Assembly (NCBI GenBank): GCA_015039465.1
Contig: MU130358.1
Location: forward strand, 514,878-578,877
Reading direction: 5' to 3'
Source of the DNA: Phlegmacium glaucopus
Taxonomy: Eukaryota > Basidiomycota > Agaricomycetes > Agaricales > Cortinariaceae
DNA length: 64,000 nt
The notes below the pieces were generated by a model that was given only the letters and a program-made list of their open reading frames with translations, made no database searches and was not told the origin of the DNA. This document shows positions 55,354 through 64,000 of this stretch, in pieces (position 1 is the first letter of the stretch; each line of letters opens with the position of its first letter). The position numbers and the translations under genes were made by a program.

Positions 55354-57513
55354 TTACATCAATTCATTCAAGTGCCCCACGTAGCTTGCCATGTCGGGAC
55401 GTTTTGCAGGATCCTGGTTCCATCCATCATTCCACAAAGACCAGAGCACATCCCCAACATCCTGGGGCCTGTAGGGGCGGCAGTTCTGAAGAACCTGGCC
55501 AGGAACTGAAGCGTCGTTAACACCTTCAAACGGATGGCACGCAGTGAATATTTCCTATTTCCTACTATTAACAATCTAAAAGGACTTCCAAGTTGAATTT
55601 GAAAATAAATACCAAGGAAGTCATCGTAACGGAATACACATCTGTCGCAAAAGTAGCCTTTGCAAATGGATTTTTCAACAACTCTGGTGCCATCCAGCGG
55701 TAGTATGATACATTCATTGTCCTGCTCAACATTAAAGGGCTGCTGGTGAGAACGGAAAGTAGGCCAAGGTCAGCTAGACGTGCGTTTCCAACCTCATCAA
55801 CCAAAACAGTCGACTAGCTTTAATTTCAATTTTCATTCCCAAAATTGAGAAGGTTTAATGACCATACCCCTCGTATATTTGAATGAATAATGCCTTCTGC
55901 TGGGGAAGAGCATGTAAGTGTATAGTATAGGAAGAACAAGAAACGACTCACAGTGAAGGTACGCAACACCTCTGGCTACACCAATAACCAGTTCCATCTT
56001 GTCGCACTCATTTGATCTGATGTATTCACTTAGAAGACCTATTGCAGATGAGCATGTTTCGGAAAGATAGATCCTGTAAGTTCATGCATACCGTTTGTCA
56101 TCCATGATGTGACCACTGCAGGAAATCTACCAAAGTCCATACTGACACCGAGTAACGGAATGAGGTTATCGTGTGACAAGTTCGACCACCTAATTAGATA
56201 CTTGGTAAGCAGCTTGGTAAAAAATACCGTGAATGAATATATAATGGGCATATAACTTTAAATTTACATACATCTTCAAAATTCTGCATTTCTTGTGTCT
56301 TGCTGCATGGATTAAAGCCAGGACGTAGTGCCCTGATCGCGACAAGGTGCTGGAAAACGCGTGGTGTGTCGAGATTCCATACACCACGGTAGATATTGAA
56401 GTAGATGCTAACAAAAGGGTCTGGTTTCAATTTCATGACGTTATTGGTGATATCGAATTCTGCAAGTTTGGATGAGATAGAAGGTTTTCCTTGCGCCTGG
56501 CGATTGTGGTGGAGTGGCTCCTGCTGGCCCGGTAGTGTCTGGTTTGGTATCGTCTGCTGGGGTAGCTTGAGCTCATATAAAGAGATCTTGTCGTTAGCGG
56601 CCACGGCAACGCGACTCCGAGGACCATCCAAGGCTATGTTCACCGCTGTAGCCGGCAACCCAGAGTTGGCGACATATACACCTTGAGCAATATCCCACAC
56701 ACTAAGACGGCCACCACAAATAATCATGAGTGCTGTGCTGTCTGGCACAAAGATAAGGGAGGTGATGAGGCCGGATCGATCACTAGGTAGTAGCTTCTCG
56801 AGTGGGACGCTAGTTGTGACACTTGCATCCCAAAGATAGACGTCACCAACATCGTCGCCCGTTGCAATCCATTTTCCGTCCTGCGACCACGTGCAAGCAC
56901 AAACGTTCACAGGGACTGGGGTGAGTCGGCAATGCACCTTAGACCCGAAAGCCCAGGTCTTAGTAGGGCATGATTTGATTGTAAGTTTATTTTTGTAGCG
57001 GTGACCAACAATGCGCAAATTGGGTTCAATCGGACAGTAGGCGAAACTTCTTACCAAGCCGGCGAAAAATCTTACCGGGCGATCAAGGGCGTCCTTGTAA
57101 TTGCCATCTGGGTAGTATTCACAAAGCGATCCATAAGCGCATCCCACGATAATCGTCTTGCCGTCAGGTCTGAAAGTACACATCACTGCGTTATCAATTA
57201 TAACACTTTCTCCCTGTAGGCACCAAGTCTTTCCTCCAGGTGACTTCCGCCTCACCATTTGGATGCAGTTCGGTCCAACGACAGCGCCCATGTCCGGGTC
57301 AGTTGGTGAAAAGACCACAAATGACCAGTTGTTAAATGACGAGGTAGTGGCGCCAGTTGCTGTCTCCCAGAACTCGACTCTGCCACGACGGTAGCCTGGA
57401 CTTTGCACGGCCTTTGTCCCAGCTACAGTTGTTCCATCTGATGAGAAAGAAAGAGAGGAGTGGGATGACCCAATGGACCAGCTGGACGTCTTGACGAAAA
57501 CGGCATTTGCCAT
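55354..57513 (-). CDS. WD40 propeller-kinase-like fusion, copy F
   Basis: Start ATG 57511-57513 ('MANAVFVKTSSW'), stop at 55354-55356. Propeller motifs 'RVEFWETATG', 'CTWSQDGKWIATGDDVGDVYLWDAS' and 'RLSVWDIAQG' are intact. The linker is short ('LPQQTIPNQTLPGQQ'). Kinase-like segments: 'NIYRGVW', 'LVAIRALRPG' (the usual ATP-binding Lys is Arg), 'HDNLIPLLGV', 'IIHSNIRG' (HRD Asp is Asn), then Ser-Thr in place of the catalytic-loop Asn, 'NARLADLGLL' (DLG), 'YRWMAPELL'. Lys, HRD-Asp and loop Asn are all replaced while the frame stays open, which points to a pseudokinase kept as a scaffold or to early decay. Confidence 0.75.
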
Positions 57514-59686
57514 GGCATAAGAGGGTGAAGATAACAGTAAGGGAGTTGCTGTGTTCCAATGAAGACGATTAGATGAAAACTCGGGCGTTTATACTGTGTT
57601 TATAACGAGCGTCTGCGGAAGATGATTATCGGTATTTCATGGCAGGAGAGAAGTGATCTTCAACAAATGTTCGACGTTATCTGATGTCAGGTGACTTACT
57701 GAATGTTCATTGTCAGAAGCGCTAGAAGATAAGATTTGCCGGAGATCAAAAGCCACATTCCTTCGACTTTTTTGGATGTCACGTCACCTAAAAAAGTTGA
57801 TGATATATATATGCCAGGTATTCAAGTGACGCTGACCCCAAGGCGATAATTTGGATGTATTAAACTAAGGTGGGTTGAAATTCTTCTCTCCACCAAGTGG
57901 ATTCTGCTTCCGCTTTGTCTGCTGTTGCTCTCAGCTACTCGAAAACACAAAGGAACTCTCCGATCTTGGAAAGAGATCATATGAGTGAGTATGATCTGCG
58001 GTAGTGTATAAAATACGCACCTATTCCAACCCATCCGTATTTTACCCTCCTCATTAAATTAAATATTTTTTTACCTCCGTTCTCTATGCACCGATTGACG
58101 CCTCCCCATTCTTCAATTTTTGTTTCGACTACGCCACCCTTTCTGATTATCATAGTTAGCTAGTGAACCCAACGCGGTGTAACAGGAGACGACACTTACT
58201 CAAATTTCGTCCATTCACAATGACACCATGCCATAGCTCAACGTTGTTGAATCACCCTTCCTCGTGTATCTTCCCTCCTCCAACCCTCGCCGTCGATCTA
58301 GAACGCTTTTCATGAATGGCCAAACACTGGAAATCGGTTCTCCTTCTCTGCGTCAGACAACAAATGCTCTCTTTGTCGCACGATCTCCTCGATATCTGCT
58401 ACATCCACGTATTAGAGCTAGAGCTGCTTCAATCGAAGAGAAGCCTAAAAAAGCCAAGAAGGCTCCAGCTAAAAAGAAAGCTGACGAGTCCGACGGTGAG
58501 GCTGCTGAGAAGCCTAAGAAGGCTAAGGCTGTTGCTGCTAGGGTTCGTTCCTTACTTCAAATGGTCCCGCCATTTTATTAAATGCTCCTCAGTCGTGGAA
58601 GAGTCTGAGCTCAGTTCCGCAGTTGCCTTCCACTAGCCGTACGTTGCCATCTCCAAAACCGGCGGCGAAACGTACTCGTGTCCTTGGTAAGTTGGGATGG
58701 CATCGATGATTGCATTGTTGAAAACAATGAACTTGAAAAGGTTGGCGGTAAGCAGTGTTGTGGATAAACATCATGCAAAGCAGATGGTGGCGCCATAGCG
58801 GTGTATTCAGATCCGGGGGGAGAAGATGACAGAGAAGAACATGGCACTCTACCGTCCACGATATTGATGTAGACATGGAATCCTCCGGCCAGAAGCTTCA
58901 TGGAAGATACGGAGACCGACATGGATCTGATGAGCATCGACGGCCCAATAACCCAGTTCGTAGTGTATCCACCAAGTTGTAATCCATTCTTCAGTCACTA
59001 TGAGTGTGGATACCCATGCGCCTTTGCCCTTGTCGTCTATTATGAATAGTAGTAGTAGACCTAGTTTGAGGAAGAAATGATGCCTCAGGCCTCAGGAAGC
59101 GATCTTGCTAATCGGTTGAAAACGCTGCGATCAGAAGTTGCTAGTGCTGCAATCATTTGCGATGAAATGTATAAAATGAGAAGTGGAAATCAAATTCCCG
59201 CTACATTTAGGTAGGACATAGTGGTTGGAAAGCAGAAAAGAAGGATGGCGCATTTCAAATTTTCGTTCACACGCGTCCCTTGAGTTCGACTTTACTCATG
59301 ATACACCTTTAAAAACGAGAATACTGGCGTTCTGATTCAAGGATTTGAACGACTTGGAACGGTCGCGCGTCGCCCGCAAAACTTCCGAGGCATTCTGCAA
59401 AAAAAAGGATATAAGATTCAATTTTTTTCACTGGAGGGCCTCGAGGCATGTTCACTTGTTAACTTAAATCGTCCAGGCCCAAACCCTTACACTTTTTTTG
59501 ACTTGACAGAAACCACCCGGCTTCTATGTAGGCCACCCTGCAAACTACCACTGTTCATGAGGGGAAGGGGTGTCACCATGTCACCCCCAAGACAATACGA
59601 ACGAGTCCGCGCCCAGTATTAAGTCCGATGGTAACACCTTTGACGTGTAGGGATAAGCTCCTAGCCAAGTATCGTTGACGCCCCCT
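57514..59686. other. Upstream block of copy F with relic coding sequence and a Lys-rich insertion
   Basis: Same module as upstream of D and E. At 58433-58581 it has a stretch absent from the other two units that encodes histone-H1-tail-like residues in frame with the relic. Downstream relic 'LRSEVASAAIICDEMYKM' lies near 59127-59180. No working gene. Confidence 0.5.
58433..58581 (+). other. Insertion encoding a lysine/alanine-rich, H1-tail-like segment
   Basis: Units D and E read 'gctgctt(t/c)gatcaatagtcc(c/t)ca(t/g)tcg'; unit F reads 'gctgcttcaatc', then about 149 bp, then 'cctcagtcgtgg'. The inserted bases translate in frame as 'EEKPKKAKKAPAKKKADESD' followed by 'GEAAEKPKKAKAVAARV'. The pattern resembles a histone H1 or HMG-type tail. 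Confidence 0.65.
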
Positions 59687-60160
59687 GTGAAACCACTTCT
59701 AATCATGCAAGAGCTTCGACCCTCGTGTAAAAAATATTGGCCCACTTGCTACTTGGGCACTTTTCATCGAGCAGCGCTGTACCTGAACCAAATGACCGCT
59801 CAGCACCACGCAAATCCGAGGCCGATACAGGAAAACGACCAAGGTTATTTCATACACTTCAAGCTTGGCAAAAGAGTCAAGCTGAAGACTGGAGAAGATC
59901 AAAAGTTTTGCAACACACTGTTACAGTAAAGTCCCCTCGTAAGTTGCGATTTATGTGTACACTCGCCTTCATTGCAACTCTCAAATTAAATCATACGATG
60001 AACTACGTACGACAGTCAACTCAGACTTTCCGCGCAAGGTTAACTTCAAAAGATCGTGGCGATGCAAACCCTAGTCATCAAACGAAGAACAGTTAAATCG
60101 ACGATCAAAGGCCACGAAAGCATATTCGCCCCCAATATCCATCGTTTCTTGTGCTCGAAA

Positions 60161-61369
60161 TAACTCGCTAACGCCATTTACATCTTGGTTGGTACGTTTT
60201 TAATGTCATCCTTGTTTTCCTGTTCTGATGAACATGGGATCAGAGCGCACCGGCGTAAAGTAAGATAAAGGTACTGTCTACTACCTTCAGTCGATTGAGT
60301 TGCACATGCATCCACGTGTATAAATGATGCCACACCGGTTAAAAGCCTCCTGTCGCGCTTGCATAGTGAGTATTCGTGAGATCTATTTGCACCGTCGTGT
60401 TAACTGCTCAAAGCTAAAGCTGAATAAAACGAGCATGAAGTTGTTTGAATGAACATAAAACTCACACTAACACCTGGCTTCAAAAGTGACCACCCTGGAT
60501 AACGTGGTTTTGGGCCATTGACACGATGCAAAGTGCAGGTGAGGTGGATGGACGACATGAGACTCTGCTGGATTACAACTATGAGCACGTATTTCGTGCC
60601 TGGAAGTTTGCCGGCAATACTTGCTGTGAATTGGATGCGGGAATGAGCGACGACTGATGATCAACTAATGATCAACTAGTACGCCCGTCAAGCTACTACC
60701 GTCACTGTGAAACTTTTAGTTGACTCGCAAGCAAACGTGGACAATCAATAAATACATCGTTCGTTAACAGTTTTAACCGCGTCGATGGAGTCACCGAGAA
60801 TTATGACGGACGAAGTTTACGCGAGACTTTGAATTAAAGGTGACTATTATTTTCGTGTACATTGATAGATCTGAAGTTACTGCAGACCAGCTCGGCTGTG
60901 GCTGCATAGTTTGAGATACAACACTCAGAAACCTTGACTCACAGCAAGCGGGAACCAGCCCACTTCTAGCATGCTAATGGCACGGTTCAAAGGGTGAGTA
61001 GTCACGGCCTGAATCAGTTGCATTGTACGCCGGTTATTCAAGATCTGCTCACCGACTTGGCTGATTCGAGGTCATCATTAATATGGTGTGATAATCAATT
61101 GTGGGTCGAGCCTCGAAGGTGTGAACCCCTCGCTCCCTGCGCCGGTTAAACCCTGTGAGCCATGCGAGCATACAATGATAAGGTTGATCGATAGAATTCG
61201 TTCTTTGACAAAGTGCAAAAGTGAAAAGCCAAAAGGGCGATTTGTTCATAATACAGTGGATTGATCGATACATGCTTAATGCGATACCTTCGATGAAATA
61301 AAAAGCCTCAAATGCCCACAACCATAATCAAGACTGATTAATCTTAAATGTTTCAAGTACTAGTACTGG
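60161..61369. other. Intergenic, no gene seen
   Basis: Right of the tandem array. Only short unrelated frames; 'ctgatgatcaactaatgatc' near 60652-60671 is a local repeat. No coding support. Confidence 0.5.
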
Positions 61370-63060
61370 CACCAGCAGCTGAAATATAAGCGATCGTGGC
61401 AGCCCCATACGGGAGTGTGTCTACTGCTACCAAAATAGACTTAAATTGTGGGTTCCTCGAAAATTTGATGATTTTTGCTGCTCCCGGAACACCAGCGGTC
61501 ACTTCTGCAAATACAACTCCCCAATCTTTCTTAGACTAAAGAATCAAGTCATGTTAAACTCCCACAAGGTTTTGGTAAAGCAAACGACTCACCCCAGTTT
61601 CAGTCCCGTCTGCTATATTGACCATATGCCAGAACCCGGAAAAAATGATAGCGATACCGTAAGCAAATGGGATCAATGTTCCTATGATGTCCATTTCTTT
61701 CAAAGTAGGCTCCAGACATGAATTTACGACTAGTGTTATCGAAAAAGACAGCCGCTGTTGAGGTGACTGCCAATAACCTGTTTTGAGTGGGTAAATTAGC
61801 TCGGTCTCTGACTGGCAGACAGTGTTTTACATACAGCCGCCCGCAATGGACCATTTAAACAATGAAAAACCTGAGAAGGGTCCGGAAACAAGGATATAAA
61901 TTCACTTTGTTCGTTGGCGCGTAATGAGAAAGTTAAAACGGTAGAAACCACTCAAGTACATACGTAAGATCCAATCCAATGATATCTTTGAATATCTTGG
62001 AGATGAGAGGAATGTCAATAGGAGTGTCAATATCCTTGGGAATCTTGGGTGTTTTGTACCAAAACATCCACCAGTGTGTCAATAACCGCTTCCAATATAT
62101 CAAGAAGAAGAACCACGACACTGCTGATGACCTGAGCAAGTGATTTGAAGGTGCCGAGATGTCAAAGTAGAAAAGAAATCGCTGGCATTCTTTAGCGCCT
62201 TTGAAAGGTCATCAGAAATGCCAGTCGCAGTAAGTTTGTTCATGGATACTTAGATGGTCGAATTGAAGCCATCAGTCATCAATGGTCACCGGATTGAAGT
62301 CGGTCGACTTGGAAGCATTGTCCACCTAAAGGTTAGTAAGTAAAATTGAGGAGACAATATCTAAAAGTATAATTAATCAAACCTTGTTTGATAGTCAGGA
62401 CGCAGAAGACGGCAAATTGTTTGATGGGTCGGTGCCTTGTTGTACTCGCCAACGGTTAGATTCTCTGAGTTAGTGAGTACGGTATCCATGTTGTCTTTTA
62501 ACCATATTTTTGCATTTCCAATGAAGTTCTTAAGTTGCGTTCGAGCCGTTCTGTCCATGTAACCTGAACTCGAAGCGTTGAGCGTGAGATCACATGGGAT
62601 AAACCAGTAATAAAACACCAACCTTGGGCATTGCCAATCTGCGCATCAAAAATGTTACGGAATCTGACAGCAGTTGCTTTGATGTCATCCCAAGCGAAGA
62701 GGTACGCGAGCCAGTTGAATATATTTTGGGATGCCACTTTCACGGTTTTGAACAATTCTCCGATCACGTCAAATACCTGTGCAAGTACAGAACTGAGCAG
62801 TCCAACAGCCTAGTAAACCCACTTACCTGGCACACAAACGATGCAACTCCGTTTTAAGCTTTCATTGCACCATCGACGACACATATAATCTTCGCTTCTA
62901 CCGCATTCTTGATTGGTGTCAACACCATGTCGCCAACCTCCACCACTCCGTTGGTAACCTGCGTCCAGACCCCCCCCCCAACTCGAGGTGATGCTTTCCA
63001 GGAAATTGGACTTGAAATTGAAGCTTGGACTGTCGGACCAATTCAAAAACCTAGAAGTTT
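61370..63060 (-). pseudogene. Decayed multi-exon gene, unknown fungal family
   Basis: Minus-strand pieces in order: 'NGVVEVGDMVLTPIKNAVEA', 'KIICVVDGAMKA' then an in-frame TAA, 'NGVASFVCQ', an intron with a GTAAGT donor, 'VFDVIGELFKTVKVASQNIF', 'NWLAYLFAWDDIKATAVRF', an intron, 'GYMDRTARTQLKNFIGNAKI', later 'LAQVISSVVVLLLDILEAVI', 'IDIPLISKIFKDIIGLDLT' after a shift, and hydrophobic 'IIGTLIPFAYGIAIIFSGF'. The 'FNWLAYLFxWDDI' block and the hydrophobic C-terminal part remind me of large fungal proteins of unknown function. The internal stop and frame shifts make it a pseudogene. Confidence 0.5.
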
Positions 63061-64000
63061 GATCTGAGAGAAAGATAACTTACCTCGAGCGGTCAGGCAA
63101 CTTCAAATTTGGCTTCAAACAAATTCGAAAGGATTTTCCTCGAGTGGCATGTGTGATTAGTGTTACCGAAGTTCGGTTCAGTTCGGTTCTTCAACCATTT
63201 TTGAAGAACCGAGAACCGAACCGAAGGGTCCCCTGCTGAACTGAACTGGAACCAGAACCGGAACCGATAGAACCGGTTCTCACAGTTCAGTTCAGTTCTA
63301 GAACCGGTTCGGACTGTCGAACCGAAACAAAAAACCTTGTAAACCTTGCAAATGCTGAGAATGTGTTTTATCCATTCAATTTCCTTACATTTTTTTCTTT
63401 TGGTGGTAATACATATTGTTAATTCATTATTACATACACATAGTAGCCTACTAAAATAAACCCATGGTGGGTTGTTGTTGTTCTTATCGTAGCCTATTGT
63501 ATTCAACCATCATTCGTTTGTCGCCATTTATCTGTCGTAGTTTTCATTAGAATTAAATGAAAATTAGAAAAAAACCTCACGAGGTTGTTGCGGGTGGTGG
63601 GGATGTTCTTAGGTGTTGCTTGGATGGGTCCTGGGTGTCATACGCGTCGTACACGTCATATGTCAATTGTAGCTGTCCATAGAGTTAATAATAAAAAAAG
63701 AAAAACAACTGATGGGCGTTTAAAACAAGGGCAGAGGTGTCTAACAGGAGGGTCGTAGTGGTGCAAGTGATGGTCGAGTCGTGGTCCTCGCCGTCGTTCG
63801 ACATGGTGATGGTTGTTGTCGTCGGTAGTGGTGGCCACAAGTGAGTGGTGGTCTGCTATGTCCGTCGCCATTGTTGTCTGGCCGTCACCATTGTTGTCTG
63901 GCTGTCGCCATTGTTGTCTGGGTAGTCTGCTTGACGATGATAATTGAGTAATTATGGATGTAATGGGATGAGTCGAATACTCACATTAACGCCAGCGGCC
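63061..64000. other. Right edge: low-complexity GAACCG tract and short tandem repeats
   Basis: No gene. Contains the GAACCG-rich tract 63165-63327 and, at 63866-63920, 'gtcgccattgttgtctggc' repeated about three times with small changes. A Val/Ser/Arg minus-strand frame across 63656-63871 is repeat-driven. Confidence 0.5.
63165..63327. repeat. GAACCG/CGGTTC low-complexity palindromic tract
   Basis: Dense CGGTTC on the left half and GAACCG on the right half, with AACCGGTT palindromes ('agaaccggttct', 'tagaaccggttcgg'). The halves can fold on each other. Confidence 0.8.

Larger units (their letters stand above)
54700..59686 (-). repeat. Tandem segmental unit containing WD40-kinase copy F; next unit truncated after about 60160
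   Basis: Collinear with the units at 38746 and 43543. A fourth unit starts at 59687 with the same boundary word and matches for about 470 bp ('aagttgcgatttatgtgtac', 'catacgatgaactacgtacg', 'gatgcaaaccctagtcat') before similarity stops near 60160, marking the right edge of the array. Confidence 0.75.

Overview
The window looks like a transposon-rich nuclear segment from an agaricomycete (mushroom-forming) basidiomycete. Genes are broken by many introns of about 50-60 bp with GT...AG ends. The recognisable families (Plavaka transposase, DUF6532, DUF6589 with a RecQ-like helicase, a DIRS-order tyrosine-recombinase retrotransposon, WD40-kinase fusions, AIG1-like GTPase) are ones I associate with that group. 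All family assignments are from memory of motifs; no search was run.

The backbone is a minus-strand paralogous family fusing an N-terminal WD40-like propeller, a Gln/Pro-rich linker and a C-terminal kinase-like domain. Six copies are present: A (1277-1970, truncated), B (16885-19069), C (31847-34292), D (39224-41573), E (44216-52803, interrupted) and F (55354-57513). In the sequence shown, B-F lack the kinase catalytic-loop Asn and have a changed DFG motif, so this looks like an amplified pseudokinase family. D, E and F sit in about 5-kb head-to-tail tandem units (starting near 38746, 43543 and 54700, with a remnant after 59687). A and B belong to an older segmental duplication that also carries a 4-coumarate-CoA-ligase-like gene: intact at 10875-13414, broken at 20094-23280.

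Because the duplicated blocks can be aligned with each other, several insertions can be read against their own empty sites. (1) A 7,886-bp element (2517-10402) with CATCAGG... inverted ends and an apparent AA target duplication carries a Plavaka-type transposase and a divergently transcribed DUF6532 gene. (2) A second DUF6532 gene at the left window edge ends in the same CATCAGG terminus at 1276, inside WD40 copy A. (3) A 1,889-bp relative (21269-23157, TC duplication) lies in the broken ligase copy. (4) A 6,556-bp element (23281-29836) with at least 24-bp perfect inverted ends and a TA duplication carries a RecQ-like helicase and a DUF6589 protein, and is the best candidate here for a poorly described transposon type. 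(5) A DIRS-order retrotransposon (46633-52611) splits WD40 copy E with no target duplication.

Smaller pieces are a tRNA-headed SINE with a 13-bp target duplication (30101-30939), a 773-bp MITE candidate with a 10-bp duplication (37735-38507), an intact AIG1-like GTPase gene (14086-15337), a small spliced gene (36829-37187), a probable LINE 3' remnant (34551-35200) and a decayed gene near the right edge (61370-63060). The genes do not form a pathway. The window reads as a host multigene array repeatedly invaded and rearranged by mobile DNA.
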